This document shows, one piece after another, positions 25,518 to 35,654 of a stretch of 64,000 nucleotides of DNA. The position numbers and the translations under genes were made by a program. The DNA is from an uncultured Comamonas sp. GTDB lineage: Bacteria; Pseudomonadota; Gammaproteobacteria; Burkholderiales; Burkholderiaceae_C. A model generated the notes under the pieces. The model ran no database searches. It was not told the origin of the DNA and saw nothing but the letters and a program-made list of their open reading frames with translations. The stretch is from contig CAMZGS010000004.1 in assembly GCA_947306475.1 (NCBI GenBank), forward strand, positions 124,001 to 188,000, in the 5' to 3' direction. Position 1 is the stretch's first letter, and each line of letters starts with the position of its first letter.

Positions 25518-28178
25518 CTAAGCACCCTCTTGCAAGCGCAGCAGCATCTGGCTAAGCAGTGCGCGCAGCGCTGGCGGGCGCACGGGCTTGGCCAAAAAGC
25601 CCCAGCCACGCTCGGCCGCTTGGCGACGCAGCAGGGCATCGCGCTCGGCGGTGACCAAAATCACGGGTGGGCTTTGGCCCCACTGGGCACACAGCTGGGC
25701 ATAAAAGTCGGGGCCGTACTGGCCGTTGTCTAGGTGCACATCCAGCAGCACCAGTTGGGGCACGGCCGTGGGGCTGGCCAGTTGCAGCGCGCCTTGCGTG
25801 CCACCGGCATAGGGCACTTGGCAGCCCCAGCGCTGCAGCAGGGCGCGCGTGGCGGCGCAGGTCTGGGCATCGTCGTCGATGTACCAGGCCACACCGCCTT
25901 GCAGCGGGGCATCGCCTTCTTGCGCGATGGTGACGGTGCTGCAGGGCGCAGGTTGTGCGGGCTGCACTGTTTGCGCCTGCCCTAGCGGCACTTTGACCCA
26001 AAACACGCTGCCCTTGCCTAGGGTGGAGCGCAGGCCAATTTCATGGCCCAGCAGCTTTCCCAGGCGCTCAACAATTGCCAGCCCCAGGCCGGTGCCCCGG
26101 TCGTCGGCGTGGCCCTCATCGAGACGGCGAAACTCTTCAAAGATTTCTTTTTGCAGGCTCTCAGGGATGCCGGGGCCTTGGTCGTGCACCTCAATGCGCA
26201 CATGCTGGCCGGTGCGCCGACAGCCCACCACAATGCGCCCTTTACGCGTGTAGCGGATAGCGTTGGAGACAAAGTTTTGCAAGATGCGCCGCAGCAGCGC
26301 CTCGTCGCTGCGCACCACCAGATGGCAGGCGCGCGTGCGCAATTGCAGGCCTTCGCTTTCGGCCAGCATGCTGAAATTGTTGTGCACCACATGCAGCAGG
26401 GAGTCGAGCGCAAAGTCGCGCACATGCACCTCCAGCTGGCCTGACTCCATGCGTGCAATATCCAGCATGCTGGCCAGGATGGCGTCCTGCGAGGCCAGGG
26501 CCGCGTCGATGTTCTCCACCACACGGCGGCCGGCCTCGTCCTGCACGTAGTTGGGCAGCAGACTGGTGAACATGCGCGCGGCATTCAGCGGCTGCAGCAG
26601 GTCATGCACGGCGGCGTTCACAAAGCGGGTCTTGTAGCGGTTGGCCTCCTCGGCCTCGCGTTTGGCCGTGGCCAGGTCGCGCGTGCGCTCCTCGATGCGC
26701 TTTTCCAGCGCATCGGCCAGCGAGCGCAGTTCGCGCGCAGCATTCTTGTAGCTGGTGATGTCGGCATAGCTGGTGACAAAGCCGCCATCGGGCAGCGGGT
26801 TGCCACGAATTTCCAGCACCGTGCCGTCGCCTTTTTCGCTTTCGTGCAAATGGGGCTTGCCGCTGCGCAGGTGGTTCAGGCGACGCTGTATGGCGTCTTC
26901 CATCGGCCCATCGCCCAGCAGACCCCGCCTGGCGTTGAAGCGCAGCAGCTCCTCAATGGGCGTGCCCACGCGCATCAGCTCTGCCGGATAGCGAAACAGT
27001 TGCAGGTAGCGCGAATTCCAGGCCACCAGATTGAGGTTGGCATCGATGATCACCACCCCTTGCGGCAAGTGCTCCAGGCTGCGCGACAGTCCCATGTCGG
27101 CCCGCTGCGCGGCCTGCACGATGCCATCCTGGGCGGTACGCAGCTCCTGCGCATGCTGCTTGAGTACCGTCTCCAGCTCCTGGCGGCTGCGCAGCCGCAG
27201 GCGGATGATGCGCTGGCGCTGACGCACAAACAGCACCAGCAGCCCTCCCACCAGCCACAGCCCGGCAGCAGAGGCTGCGGCCCACCAGCTGGTGGTGGCG
27301 CTGGCGCTGGTGTCGTGCAGCAGGTGCATCTGCCAGTCGGTGCCGGGCAGCGCCACACTTTGCAGCAGCATGCGCCGGGGCAGCTCGGCGTCGTGGATGG
27401 TGACCAGGAGGCTGTCCTCGGAGAGCTGCTGCAGCACGCGAAACTCCAGGGGCGTCAGAGTTTCCGCCTGGTACTGGCGCGTGGCCGCCAGCTCGGCCTG
27501 CGCCTGGGGCGTCAACGGTCGCAACAGGCGATAGCGCCAATCGGCCCGGCTGGTCAGAAAAATGATGCCGTGGGCATCCGACACCACCACCATGTCCTCG
27601 GTGTGCGGCCACTGGCGCTCCAGCTCCTGCAGGGCAATCTTGATGGCAATCAGCCCGACGATGTCGCCCGCGTCGCCATAGATCGCCTTGGACAGAAAAT
27701 AGCCCGGCAGCCCCGTGGTGGTGCCAATGCCGTAGAAGCTGCCGCTGCCCGAGGCCAGTGCCTGCTGCACATAGGGGCGGTAGCTGTAGTTCTCGCCCAC
27801 GTTGTTGCGCGGCTCGCGCCAGTTGCTGGCGGCCACGGCGATGCCCTGCTGGTTGATCAGGGTGAGCGTGGACGACTGGCTGGCACCGTTGGCACGCTCA
27901 AGCTTGCGGTTGAGGTAATCGACCTGCTCGGCGCTCAAGGGCTGCTGCAAGGCCTGGCGCAGTTCGGTGTCCAGCGACAGCACCTCCGGCAGGGTGCGGT
28001 AGCGGTCCACGCGCTGCGTCAGCGCCTGGGCACGCACCTCCAGCTGGCGCCGGAACACCTCGCTTTCGCTGCGCAGGGCGTGCGTCCACGCCAGCCAGCC
28101 AACGCAGAGCATGCTCAGCAACGTGCCGCACAACAGGATGGCGACGGTCCAGGCAGGGCGGCGAATGGGAACAAACAT
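25518..28178 (-). CDS. hybrid sensor histidine kinase, probably for C4-dicarboxylates
   Basis: 886 residues from ATG 28178. Helix 1 is at about residues 9-31, followed by a periplasmic sensor domain of about 260 residues and helix 2 near 295-317. A PAS domain comes next (GVVIIDANLNLVAWNSRYLQ), then a coiled linker, HisKA with the phospho-His in NAAVHDLLQPLNAARMF, and HATPase (NFVSNAIRYT, DQGPGIP, GTGLGLAI). A C-terminal receiver has IDDD, LLDVHLDNG and AKPV. It is divergent from dctA with a 165-bp shared region, as dctB/dctS kinases often are. No separate response regulator is adjacent, so phosphotransfer must go through its own receiver. The frame remains open upstream across dctA, but that part is antisense. 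Confidence 0.85.
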   Translation of the reverse strand: MFVPIRRPAWTVAILLCGTLLSMLCVGWLAWTHALRSESEVFRRQLEVRAQALTQRVDRYRTLPEVLSLDTELRQALQQPLSAEQVDYLNRKLERANGASQSSTLTLINQQGIAVAASNWREPRNNVGENYSYRPYVQQALASGSGSFYGIGTTTGLPGYFLSKAIYGDAGDIVGLIAIKIALQELERQWPHTEDMVVVSDAHGIIFLTSRADWRYRLLRPLTPQAQAELAATRQYQAETLTPLEFRVLQQLSEDSLLVTIHDAELPRRMLLQSVALPGTDWQMHLLHDTSASATTSWWAAASAAGLWLVGGLLVLFVRQRQRIIRLRLRSRQELETVLKQHAQELRTAQDGIVQAAQRADMGLSRSLEHLPQGVVIIDANLNLVAWNSRYLQLFRYPAELMRVGTPIEELLRFNARRGLLGDGPMEDAIQRRLNHLRSGKPHLHESEKGDGTVLEIRGNPLPDGGFVTSYADITSYKNAARELRSLADALEKRIEERTRDLATAKREAEEANRYKTRFVNAAVHDLLQPLNAARMFTSLLPNYVQDEAGRRVVENIDAALASQDAILASMLDIARMESGQLEVHVRDFALDSLLHVVHNNFSMLAESEGLQLRTRACHLVVRSDEALLRRILQNFVSNAIRYTRKGRIVVGCRRTGQHVRIEVHDQGPGIPESLQKEIFEEFRRLDEGHADDRGTGLGLAIVERLGKLLGHEIGLRSTLGKGSVFWVKVPLGQAQTVQPAQPAPCSTVTIAQEGDAPLQGGVAWYIDDDAQTCAATRALLQRWGCQVPYAGGTQGALQLASPTAVPQLVLLDVHLDNGQYGPDFYAQLCAQWGQSPPVILVTAERDALLRRQAAERGWGFLAKPVRPPALRALLSQMLLRLQEGA

Positions 28179-28343
28179 AGTGAGGCTAGTGTGCCCGCAA
28201 CGACGGGCGACATGAGCGGGCGGGCATGACGGGGACGGGGCATCTAATACCAATAGGTTATCGGCATCCGGGCAGGCCGGCAGTACAAACGAATCGGTCG
28301 CACCGCTGTGGTGCATGTGTTTACCTTTGGAAAGACTTTGTGT

Positions 28344-29678
28344 ATGTACGCCCCTCCCGTCCAGGCTGCTGTCAGGCCCAAGCTCCCGTTCTACCGCCAG
28401 CTCTACTTCCAGGTGGTGCTGGCCATTGCGGTAGGTGTCCTGCTGGGCTACTTCGAGCCCGCCTACGGCACGGCCATGAAGCCGCTGGGTGATGCCTTCA
28501 TCAAACTGATCAAGATGATCATCGCGCCAGTGATCTTTCTGACCATCGTCACCGGCATTGCCGGCATGACCCACCTGAGCGCCGTCAGCCGCGTCTTCGG
28601 CAAGGCCATGGCCTACTTCCTGACCTTCTCCACCCTGGCATTGGTGGTCGGCCTGGTGGTGGCCAACGTGTTTCAGCCCGGCGCCGGCATGAACATCAAC
28701 CCCGCCGACCTGGACCAGAAGGCGGTGCAGGGCTTTGTCGCCAAGTCGCACGACATGACGCTCACCGGCTTTGTGATGGACATCATTCCCAAGACGCTGG
28801 TCAGCCCCTTCATCGGCGACAACATCCTGCAGGTGCTGCTGGTGTCCGTACTGTTTGGTGTCTCGCTGGCCCTGGTCGGTGATGCCGGCAAGCCGGTGCT
28901 GGCCTTTCTGGAAGCGCTGACCAAGCCCGTCTTCAAGCTGGTGAACATCGTCATGAAGGCCGCCCCCATCGGCGCCTTTGGTGCCATGGCCTTCACCATC
29001 GGCAAGTTCGGCCTGGGCTCGCTGGTCAATCTGGCCGAGCTGGTGCTGACCTTCTACATCACCTCGGCCATCTTCGTGCTGGTGATCTTGGGGGCCGTGG
29101 CGCGCATGTGCGGCTTCTCGGTGATCAAGCTGATCCGCTACCTCAAGGAAGAGCTGCTCTTGGTGCTGGGCACGTCTTCTTCGGAATCGGCCCTGCCCTC
29201 GCTGATGGAGAAGATGGAAAAAGCCGGCTGCAAGAAGTCCGTGGTCGGTCTGGTGGTGCCCACGGGCTACTCCTTCAACCTGGACGGCACCAACATCTAC
29301 ATGACGCTGGCGGCCCTGTTCATCGCCCAGGCGACCAACACCGACCTGACGCTGGGCCACCAGATCATGCTGCTGCTGGTGGCCATGCTCTCCTCCAAGG
29401 GCGCCGCTGGCGTGACCGGCGCAGGCTTCATCACCCTGGCCGCCACCCTGGCCGTGGTGCCGGAAGTGCCCGTGGCCGGCATGGCGCTGATCCTGGGCGT
29501 GGACCGCTTCATGAGCGAATGCCGCTCGCTGACCAACTTCATCGGCAACGCCGTGGCCACCGTGGTCGTCTCGCGCTGGGAAAACGGCGTGGACATGCAG
29601 CGCCTGAACGCCACCCTGAACGGTGACGTCGAGGCCGCCACCGCCAGCGCACCGGAAGCCATCTCCGTCCACGCCTGA
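28344..29678 (+). CDS. dctA: C4-dicarboxylate transporter DctA
   Basis: 444-residue DAACS-family cation symporter for succinate, fumarate and malate, starting at ATG 28344 behind GGAAAG. Signature segments: [20 protein letters not shown], the serine-rich loop [37 protein letters not shown], and [19 protein letters not shown]. Eight helices plus re-entrant loops are expected. It is followed by a strong terminator and is divergent from the hybrid kinase that presumably controls it. Confidence 0.95.
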   Translation: MYAPPVQAAVRPKLPFYRQLYFQVVLAIAVGVLLGYFEPAYGTAMKPLGDAFIKLIKMIIAPVIFLTIVTGIAGMTHLSAVSRVFGKAMAYFLTFSTLALVVGLVVANVFQPGAGMNINPADLDQKAVQGFVAKSHDMTLTGFVMDIIPKTLVSPFIGDNILQVLLVSVLFGVSLALVGDAGKPVLAFLEALTKPVFKLVNIVMKAAPIGAFGAMAFTIGKFGLGSLVNLAELVLTFYITSAIFVLVILGAVARMCGFSVIKLIRYLKEELLLVLGTSSSESALPSLMEKMEKAGCKKSVVGLVVPTGYSFNLDGTNIYMTLAALFIAQATNTDLTLGHQIMLLLVAMLSSKGAAGVTGAGFITLAATLAVVPEVPVAGMALILGVDRFMSECRSLTNFIGNAVATVVVSRWENGVDMQRLNATLNGDVEAATASAPEAISVHA

Positions 29679-29693
29679 TCGGCACGCTGCTCA

Positions 29694-29728
29694 AAAAACC
29701 AGGGCCCCGCCATGCGGGGCCCTTTTTT
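29694..29728 (+). terminator. dctA terminator
   Basis: GGGCCCCGC-CAT-GCGGGGCCC is a perfect 9-bp stem (29702-29722) followed by six T. Six A precede it (29694-29699), so it could work in both directions. Confidence 0.9.
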
Positions 29729-29747
29729 GCGCCTGAAAATCAAAAAA

Positions 29748-29829
29748 CATAGCTTGTCACGCTTTATCCATAACGATTTCATGCTCATTCACTGTAAAAA
29801 TCCGCATGAAATCATCGGAAGCAGCTATG
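29748..29829. repeat. intergenic ATAGCT-family element after dctA
   Basis: CATAGCT (29748-29754) and AGCTATG (29823-29829) form the outer ends. A perfect 10-bp inner stem, GATTTCATGC (29775-29784) with GCATGAAATC (29804-29813), lies inside. It has the same two-tier design as 13492-13571 but different inner sequence. Confidence 0.75.
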
Positions 29830-29913
29830 AAAAATAGCTTTCTTCTGGTGTGTGCCTCATGGCCTTCAAGCTGCTGCCACAACCATGCCGTATTGGAACG
29901 TGTTGGGCAGCCC

Positions 29914-29950
29914 ATGAAAAAACCCCGCCAGCACAACACCAGCGGGGTTT
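29914..29950 (-). terminator. second terminator-like hairpin downstream of tRNA-His
   Basis: A nine-bp stem, AAACCCCGC (29920-29928) with GCGGGGTTT (29942-29950), closes a 13-base loop and is followed by a U run on the minus strand. Confidence 0.6.
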
Positions 29951-30041
29951 CCAGATACAAGGCTCACGCACAGCCTGGGAATGCCCTATTCAAGCCCTCG
30001 GCCCGATGCACGCCCTGGCTTGCACGCACCAGCAGCACGAC

Positions 30042-30083
30042 AAAAAAGAAACCCCGCTATCAGGAAGATAGCGGGGTCTTGTT
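30042..30083 (-). terminator. tRNA-His terminator
   Basis: A perfect 11-bp stem, ACCCCGCTATC (30051-30061) with GATAGCGGGGT (30067-30077), loop AGGAA, with a U-rich tail on the minus strand. Confidence 0.85.
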
Positions 30084-30088
30084 TTATT

Positions 30089-30165
30089 TGGGGTGGCTGA
30101 TGGGGCTCGAACCCACGACAACAGGAATCACAATCCTGGACTCTACCAACTGAGCTACAGCCACC
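30089..30165 (-). tRNA. tRNA-His (GTG)
   Basis: 77 nt on the minus strand with encoded CCA. The acceptor stem is GTGGCTG/CAGCCAC with the extra 5' G(-1) opposite C73, the hallmark of tRNA-His. D-loop TAGCTCAGTTGGTAGAG, anticodon loop TTGTGAT (anticodon GTG), T-loop GGTTCGAGCCC. A perfect -10 TATAAT lies just upstream (30184-30179 on the minus strand). Confidence 0.97.
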
Positions 30166-30230
30166 GTTGAAGCCTCGAATTATAGCCTGCTTTTTTGCTC
30201 TCTCTCACAAAGTCTGCACAAATCTCGCTG

Positions 30231-32132
30231 TTACGGCTTGGCGACCTTGAACTGGACCTTGAACCGCTTCTTCAGCACCTCGTAGTAGGCAGCGCCTTCG
30301 GCCAGGGCGTAGAGCTGCTCGTACTGGCTCTGGATGAGCTGGGCCAGCTCGGCGGGACGCTCTTCCTTGGGCATCACCTGCCTGACCTGCACGATGGCGT
30401 AGCCCTGATCGCCCAGCTGCACGCCTTCCCAGACGGGCAGTTGCTGCACAGGGGCCTGCAAGGCGGCGTTGAGCACCTGGGGTGGCAGGCCGTGAGGGTT
30501 GTCGCGCGAGACGACCACGGCAGGCTGCAGGTTGTGGGCCTGGCTGGCGTCCTGCTTCCAGGCGGCCAGCTGGGCGGCGCCATCTTCCTGGGCCAGTTGC
30601 GCGGATTTCTGGGCGATGTAGCGCTCTTTCACCTGGTCACGCACTTCGTCCAGCGTGAGCTGCCTGGCGGCGGTGTAGTCGGTGACGCGGCCTGCCACCA
30701 GCTGGTTGGTGCCAAATTCCACCGCATCGGTATTGCGCCGGCTGTCCAGGCTGTCGCTGCTGAACAGGGCTTCCAGGAATTGCTCGCTGGCCAAGGCGCC
30801 TGTGGCACCGGGCTGGGGCTTGCGCTGCACATGGGTGGCGGTGTGGACCTTCAGACCCAGCTTTTCAGCCACGGGGGCCAGGCTTTCAGCTTCCTCGAAC
30901 ACCGTGTTGGTGAAGTTTTCCGCCTCTTCGGCAAACTGGCGCCGGGCCATCTGGTCCTTGAGCTCTTCCTCAATCCTGGGGCGCAAGGTCTCAAAGCTGG
31001 GCACCTCGGGCTCCTTCACATCGGTCACCAGCAGGATGTGGTAACCAAACTCGGTTTCCACCACATCGCTGAGCTGGTCCTTTTGCAGGGCAAAGGCGGC
31101 ACGCTCAAACTCCGGCACCATGGCCCCGCGACCGAAGAAGCCCAGATCGCCACCTTGCGCGGCCGAGCCCTGGTCCTGGGAGTGCTCCTTGGCCACGGCA
31201 GCAAAGCTGGCCGGATCGGCCTTCACCTGCGCCAGCAGCTCCTGCGCCTTGGCCCTGGCGGCATCGCGCTCGGCCTGCGGCAGGTTCTTGGGTGCTTCGA
31301 TCAGGATGTGGCTGACGCGGCGCTCCTGCTGCACGCCGGCCACACGGGCACCGTTCTCCTTGTAATAGGTGCGCAGATCGTCCTCGTTCAGCGTGATGCG
31401 CTGGCGCACGGCATCCAGATCCAGCACGACGTATTCGATGCTGGCCTGCTCTGCCTGCTCAAACTGCGCCAGGTGCTGTTCGTAGTAGCCCTGCAAGTCG
31501 GCATCGCTGGGCTGCACCTTGGCGGTGTAGTCCTTGGGGGAGAACATGGCCACCTGAATCTCACGGCGCTGCATCATGGCGTCCAGCGCCAGATCGGCCA
31601 CGGCAGGGGCGGCCAAGCTGGTGCTCATCACGCCGCCGAGCACTTGCCCCAGGGACAGATCGCGACGCACGGATGCTTCAAAGCCTTCAGGGGTCATGCC
31701 CTGTGCGGCCAGCAGGTTGCGATAGCCTTCCGTGTCCAGGGTGCCATCGGCCTTGCGCAGGGCGGCAATGGCCGGAATTTCCTGGAGCGTGCGCGCCAGG
31801 GCAGCGTCGCTGGTCACCAGGTACATCTTTTGCGCTGCCGTCTGGAACACCTGATCACGCACCAGACGCTCCAGAGTGGCGTAGCGCGCCTGCGGGGTAT
31901 CGAGCAACTTGGCATCGAGGCCGGGCTGCTCTGCACGCAGGCGGTCGCTTTCCATGCGGTGGGCGTTGTCCCATTCGGCCTGGGTGATGTCTCTGCCATC
32001 CACACGGGCCACCACAGGGCTGGAGCCAGAGAAATAGCTGTTATCGATCCCCATGAAGACAAAGCCAGGGATGATCAGCAAGAACAGCAAGTACATGACG
32101 AACTTGGAGTGCTTGCGGATGGATTCGAGCAT
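30231..32132 (-). CDS. ppiD: periplasmic folding chaperone/peptidyl-prolyl isomerase PpiD
   Basis: 633 residues, the usual PpiD length. A single N-terminal anchor helix ([17 protein letters not shown], about residues 13-29) holds a large periplasmic part. A SurA-like N domain follows (about 40-200), then a parvulin domain around residues 268-370 ([36 protein letters not shown]), then a C-terminal chaperone region. It assists folding of outer-membrane proteins near the Sec translocon. The gene follows the hupB/tRNA-Val transcript after a terminator and precedes tRNA-His. The parvulin motif is well preserved, unlike some inactive PpiD domains. Confidence 0.93.
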   Translation of the reverse strand: MLESIRKHSKFVMYLLFLLIIPGFVFMGIDNSYFSGSSPVVARVDGRDITQAEWDNAHRMESDRLRAEQPGLDAKLLDTPQARYATLERLVRDQVFQTAAQKMYLVTSDAALARTLQEIPAIAALRKADGTLDTEGYRNLLAAQGMTPEGFEASVRRDLSLGQVLGGVMSTSLAAPAVADLALDAMMQRREIQVAMFSPKDYTAKVQPSDADLQGYYEQHLAQFEQAEQASIEYVVLDLDAVRQRITLNEDDLRTYYKENGARVAGVQQERRVSHILIEAPKNLPQAERDAARAKAQELLAQVKADPASFAAVAKEHSQDQGSAAQGGDLGFFGRGAMVPEFERAAFALQKDQLSDVVETEFGYHILLVTDVKEPEVPSFETLRPRIEEELKDQMARRQFAEEAENFTNTVFEEAESLAPVAEKLGLKVHTATHVQRKPQPGATGALASEQFLEALFSSDSLDSRRNTDAVEFGTNQLVAGRVTDYTAARQLTLDEVRDQVKERYIAQKSAQLAQEDGAAQLAAWKQDASQAHNLQPAVVVSRDNPHGLPPQVLNAALQAPVQQLPVWEGVQLGDQGYAIVQVRQVMPKEERPAELAQLIQSQYEQLYALAEGAAYYEVLKKRFKVQFKVAKP

Positions 32133-32249
32133 AGTGGTTCTTTCTGGAACGGAAGTCGGCGTAAAGGCGAAACCTTGGGCACATGGGCAACCACGGCCAC
32201 CCAGGGTAAACGTCGGATTCTAACTGTGCCCTGGGGCGCGGCAGAACGC

Positions 32250-32280
32250 AAAAAGGGCCTGGAGAAACTCCAGGCCCTTT
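32250..32280 (-). terminator. terminator after hupB/tRNA-Val
   Basis: GGGCCTGGAG-AAA-CTCCAGGCCC (32255-32277) is a perfect 10-bp stem. On the minus strand it is followed by a U run, right after the tRNA-Val 3' end and before ppiD. Confidence 0.88.
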
Positions 32281-32287
32281 GTGTGAG

Positions 32288-32363
32288 TGGTGGGTGCTAA
32301 CGGGGTCGAACCGCTGACCTACGCCTTGTAAGGGCGCCGCTCTACCAACTGAGCTAAGCACCC
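32288..32363 (-). tRNA. tRNA-Val (TAC)
   Basis: 76 nt on the minus strand with encoded CCA. Acceptor GGGTGCT/AGCACCC, D-loop TAGCTCAGTTGGTAGAG, anticodon loop CTTACAA (anticodon TAC), T-loop GGTTCGACCCC. It lies 17 bp after the hupB stop and shares its terminator, so the two are probably co-transcribed. Confidence 0.97.
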
Positions 32364-32380
32364 ACTCTGAAAATCCTCGA

Positions 32381-32653
32381 TCAGTTGATCGCGTCCTTCA
32401 GTGCCTTGCCGGGGCGGAACTTGGGAACCTTGGCCGCCTCGATCTTGATGGTCTCGCCGGTGCGGGGATTGCGGCCGGTGCGCGCTGCGCGCTTGCCGAC
32501 AGCAAAGGTGCCGAAACCTACCAAGGAAACCGTACCACCTTTTTTCAGGGTTTTCTTGACAGCCTCGAAGGTAGCCTCCAGGGCGCGCGTGGCAGCTGCC
32601 TTGGAGATATCCGCATCGTTGGCGATGTACTCGATCAATTCAGTCTTGTTCAC
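32381..32653 (-). CDS. hupB: DNA-binding protein HU
   Basis: 90-residue histone-like nucleoid protein. The sequence follows the HU pattern throughout: [32 protein letters not shown] (DNA-contacting beta arm) and the C-terminal [19 protein letters not shown] precedes the start. Transcribed upstream of tRNA-Val. HU dimers bend and compact DNA with little sequence preference. Confidence 0.95.
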   Translation of the reverse strand: MNKTELIEYIANDADISKAAATRALEATFEAVKKTLKKGGTVSLVGFGTFAVGKRAARTGRNPRTGETIKIEAAKVPKFRPGKALKDAIN

Positions 32654-32824
32654 AAGATGCCTCTTGAAAATGCATGTCTTAGCGCCTCTGGCACCCGGCT
32701 ATCGTTGGCACGATGGGCGCGATTCTAGACGAATTTGGGACAGGTTTCGGAAAAAACGGGAAATTTCGCGCTCTGCAAAACCCGTGTTTATACCCCAGCC
32801 GGCGCCGTGTGCACAGCCAGCATT

Positions 32825-33394
32825 TCAACGCTTGACACGCGCGCGAATCTCGGGAATGGCCTTTTGCAGGTAGTACACCATCGACCAGACCGTCAGCACC
32901 GCGGCCACCCAGATCAGCACATGCCCCCACTGGCGCGTGTGTATCTGTCCCAGCAAAACGCCGTCATACAGCAGAAACGGCAGGGCCACCATCTGCACCG
33001 TGGTCTTGACCTTGCCCAGCATGTGCACGGCCACGCTCTTGCTGGCGCCGATCTGCGCCATCCACTCGCGCAGTGCGGAGATGGCAATCTCGCGCCCAAT
33101 GATGATCAGTGCCACAAACACATCCACCCGTTGCAGATGCACCAGCACCAGCAGGCTGGCACAGACCAGGAACTTGTCGGCCACCGGGTCCAGGAAGGCA
33201 CCAAAGGCGGAGGTCTGGTTCAGGCGGCGCGCCAGAAAGCCGTCCAGCCAGTCGGTTGCGGCAAAGACGACGAACAGCAACGCCGCCACCAGGTTGCTGG
33301 TTGCAGGTGCCAGCGGAAGGTAGAAAACACCCACGATGAGTGGAATCGCGACGATGCGCGTCCAGGTCATGGCGGTGGGAATGGTCAGGAACAT
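32825..33394 (-). CDS. pgsA: CDP-diacylglycerol-glycerol-3-phosphate phosphatidyltransferase
   Basis: 189 residues from ATG 33394 (MFLTIPTAMTWTRI). It makes phosphatidylglycerol phosphate from CDP-diacylglycerol and glycerol-3-phosphate in the inner membrane. The CDP-alcohol phosphatidyltransferase motif D-x2-D-G-x2-A-R-x8-G-x3-D-x3-D is complete (DWLDGFLARR through GAFLDPVADK). Five or six hydrophobic helices. It starts 33 bp after the uvrC stop, the conserved uvrC-pgsA arrangement of proteobacteria. Confidence 0.93.
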   Translation of the reverse strand: MFLTIPTAMTWTRIVAIPLIVGVFYLPLAPATSNLVAALLFVVFAATDWLDGFLARRLNQTSAFGAFLDPVADKFLVCASLLVLVHLQRVDVFVALIIIGREIAISALREWMAQIGASKSVAVHMLGKVKTTVQMVALPFLLYDGVLLGQIHTRQWGHVLIWVAAVLTVWSMVYYLQKAIPEIRARVKR

Positions 33395-33427
33395 GGGCGC
33401 GATTGTGGCATGGGGCAATACCCGTTT

Positions 33428-35443
33428 TCAGTGCAGGGCGCGGTAAATGGCCTGTGCCAGTTGTGCCGAGATGCCTTCGACGGTTTGCAGCTCCTCCACG
33501 CTGGCATTGGCCACGCCGCGCACCCCGCCAAAGCGTTGCAGCAGGCGCGCGCGCCGCTTGGGGCCGACGCCGGGAATGTCCTCCAGCGTGCTGCCGCCGG
33601 TGCGCACGCGCGCGCGCGCTGCACGCATGCCGGTGATGGCAAAGCGGTGCGCTTCGTCGCGGATCTGGGCGATCAGCATGAGAGCGGCCGAATCGTGCCC
33701 CAGGTACACCTTGGGACGGCCGTCGGCAAAGACCAGCTCTTCCAGGCCGACCTTGCGGCCCTCGCCCTTTTCCACGCCGATGATGCGCCCGATGTCCAGC
33801 CCCAGTTGCTCGAACACCTCGCGCGCCATGCTCACCTGGCCCTTGCCGCCATCGACCAGCACCACATCGGGCAGGCGCGGTGCGCTGGCAGGCAGTTCGG
33901 CGCCGCCTGCGGCCTGTAGTGCCTCGGCCACGGGCTGGTAGCGGCGCTGCAGTACCTGGCGCATGGCGGCGTAATCGTCGCCGGGCGTGATGCCGGTGAT
34001 GTGAAAGCGCCGGTAACGGCTGGGCTGCATCTTGTGCTGGGCAAACACCACGCACGAGGCCTGGGTGGCCTCGCCCGCCGTGTGCGAGATGTCAAAGCAT
34101 TCGATGTGCAGCGCATCCAGCTGCTCCTGCGGCAGGTCCAGCGCCTGCGCCAGAGCTCGGGTGCGGGCCTGCTGCGAGCCTTCTTCCGCCAGCAGACGGG
34201 CCAGTTGCAGGGCCGCGCCCTGCTGGGCCATCTCCAGCCAGACACGCCGCTGGCCGCGCGGCTGGGTGATGGCGGGCACCTTGCGCCCGGCCTGCTCGCC
34301 CAGCGCCTGGAGCAGCAGGGGATCGACCTCGTCGCTGAGCACCAGCAGGCTGGGCAGGCTGTGCTCGGCATAGTGCTGGGCCATGAAGGCGCCCAGCACA
34401 TGCGCCTGGGGGCTGGCGCTCCAGGCATTGGCGGCTTCCGTGGGCGTTGTGCCCTCTTCGGGGGCTGGTGCGTTTTCGTCCCCGGCATCGCCCTCGTCCC
34501 CGTCCTGCAATGCCACCAGGCCCAGGGCGTCGTCCAGCTGGCTGGGAAAGTAGGCGCGATCGCCCAGATGGCGACCACCGCGCACCATGGCCAGATTCAC
34601 ACAGGCGCGCCCGCCCTGCACCTGTACGGCCAGGATGTCCACATCGCGTTCGTCGGTCAGCTCCATGCTTTGCTGTTGCAGCACGCTGGCCAGGGCGCTG
34701 ATCTGATTGCGCACCTGGGCGGCCTCTTCGTACTCCAGCCGCTCGGCGTGCGCCATCATGCGTGCCTGCAAGGTCTCCAGCAGGGACTGGGTTTCGCCAG
34801 TGAGCAGCGCCTGGGCATTGGCCACGTCCACCGCGTAGGCCTGGGGGCTGATGTGGCCGACGCAGGGGCCGCTGCAGCGCTTGATCTGGTACAGCAGGCA
34901 GGGGCGGGAGCGGTGGGCAAAGACCGTGTCCTCGCAGGTGCGCAGGCGAAAGACTTTTTGCAGCAGCTCGATGGTTTCCTTGACGGCCCAGGCGTTGGGG
35001 TAGGGACCGAAGTAGCGCTGCTTCTTGTCGGTGCTGCCCCGGTAGTAGGAGATGCGCGCAAAGCACTGGCTGGGCGGTGCGCCCACCTGCCCGTCGGTTA
35101 CAGGCAGACCGGAAATTTTCAGATAGGGGTAGCTTTTATCGTCCCGAAACAGGATGTTGTATTTCGGGTGCAGGGTCTTGATGAGGTTGTTTTCCAGCAG
35201 CAGCGCCTCGGCCTCGGTGCGCACCACGGTGGTTTCCAGCCGGGCGATCTTGCTGACCATGTGGCCAATGCGTGTGCCACCGTGGTCTTTCTGGAAGTAA
35301 CTGCTCACCCTGCGCTTGAGGTTGCGCGCCTTGCCAACATAAAGCAACTGCCCCTGCGCATCGAAATAGCGATACACACCGGGCAGCGCCGGCAGGGCGG
35401 CCACCTGGGCGAGGAGCTCTGGGGAATGGGTGCTTTCAGCCAT
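33428..35443 (-). CDS. uvrC: excinuclease ABC subunit C
   Basis: 671 residues from ATG 35443 (MAESTHSPE); an upstream GTG at 35491 would add 16 residues but has no ribosome-binding site. Nucleotide-excision-repair nuclease that cuts on both sides of a lesion. Domains in order: GIY-YIG nuclease ([25 protein letters not shown]) at residues 10-90, a Cys region ([19 protein letters not shown]) near 180-200, UVR/UvrB-binding motif ([16 protein letters not shown]), RNase H-like C nuclease ([18 protein letters not shown]), and C-terminal HhH ([16 protein letters not shown]). An acidic, variable insert around residues 310-335 is not expected to be functional. Confidence 0.95.
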   Translation of the reverse strand: MAESTHSPELLAQVAALPALPGVYRYFDAQGQLLYVGKARNLKRRVSSYFQKDHGGTRIGHMVSKIARLETTVVRTEAEALLLENNLIKTLHPKYNILFRDDKSYPYLKISGLPVTDGQVGAPPSQCFARISYYRGSTDKKQRYFGPYPNAWAVKETIELLQKVFRLRTCEDTVFAHRSRPCLLYQIKRCSGPCVGHISPQAYAVDVANAQALLTGETQSLLETLQARMMAHAERLEYEEAAQVRNQISALASVLQQQSMELTDERDVDILAVQVQGGRACVNLAMVRGGRHLGDRAYFPSQLDDALGLVALQDGDEGDAGDENAPAPEEGTTPTEAANAWSASPQAHVLGAFMAQHYAEHSLPSLLVLSDEVDPLLLQALGEQAGRKVPAITQPRGQRRVWLEMAQQGAALQLARLLAEEGSQQARTRALAQALDLPQEQLDALHIECFDISHTAGEATQASCVVFAQHKMQPSRYRRFHITGITPGDDYAAMRQVLQRRYQPVAEALQAAGGAELPASAPRLPDVVLVDGGKGQVSMAREVFEQLGLDIGRIIGVEKGEGRKVGLEELVFADGRPKVYLGHDSAALMLIAQIRDEAHRFAITGMRAARARVRTGGSTLEDIPGVGPKRRARLLQRFGGVRGVANASVEELQTVEGISAQLAQAIYRALH

Positions 35444-35501
35444 GACCGGGATGGTGCCACCAGGTGCGCGGGAGGATTTCCTGCGCCGCACTTAAAAATA
35501 T

Positions 35502-35583
35502 GATAGCTGCCTACGCTGATCCTGCAATGATTTCAGGAAGATTTAACACTTAATTTCTTGTCAGACAAGCGGGTACAGCTATC
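35502..35583. repeat. intergenic ATAGCT-family element upstream of uvrC
   Basis: GATAGCTG (35502-35509) and CAGCTATC (35576-35583) are perfect inverted ends of an 82-bp element. CTTGTC-A-GACAAG (35557-35569) sits inside. It lies between uvrC and the BMP operon. Confidence 0.75.
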
Positions 35584-35608
35584 TTTTTTAGCCTCATCTC
35601 CCATGGGG

Positions 35609-35628
35609 AAAAGGCAGCCGCAGCTGCC
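35609..35628 (-). terminator. terminator of the BMP transporter operon
   Basis: GGCAGC-CGCA-GCTGCC (35613-35628) with a four-U tail on the minus strand, 26 bp after the last operon gene. The stem is short and the U run modest. Confidence 0.55.
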
Positions 35629-35654
35629 CTGTTCCGTTCGGGGATGTGCCGGGC

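Larger units (their letters stand above)
29729..30088. other. gene-free region holding a repeat and two terminator hairpins
   Basis: 360 bp without a credible gene. In order it contains an ATAGCT-family element (29748-29829) and two hairpins oriented as terminators for the minus-strand tRNA-His transcript (29914-29950 and 30042-30083). Nothing else is recognised. Confidence 0.7.

Noticed and set aside
28179..29672. N-terminal extension of the sensor-kinase frame across dctA
   Set aside because: Antisense to dctA, His/Gln/Gly-rich, no homology; the kinase clearly begins at ATG 28178 with its first helix.
29806..30153. 115-codon plus-strand frame running into tRNA-His
   Set aside because: Overlaps two terminators and the tRNA; not plausible as a gene.
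30195..32300. 701-codon plus-strand frame over ppiD
   Set aside because: Antisense shadow of ppiD; no signal or domain.
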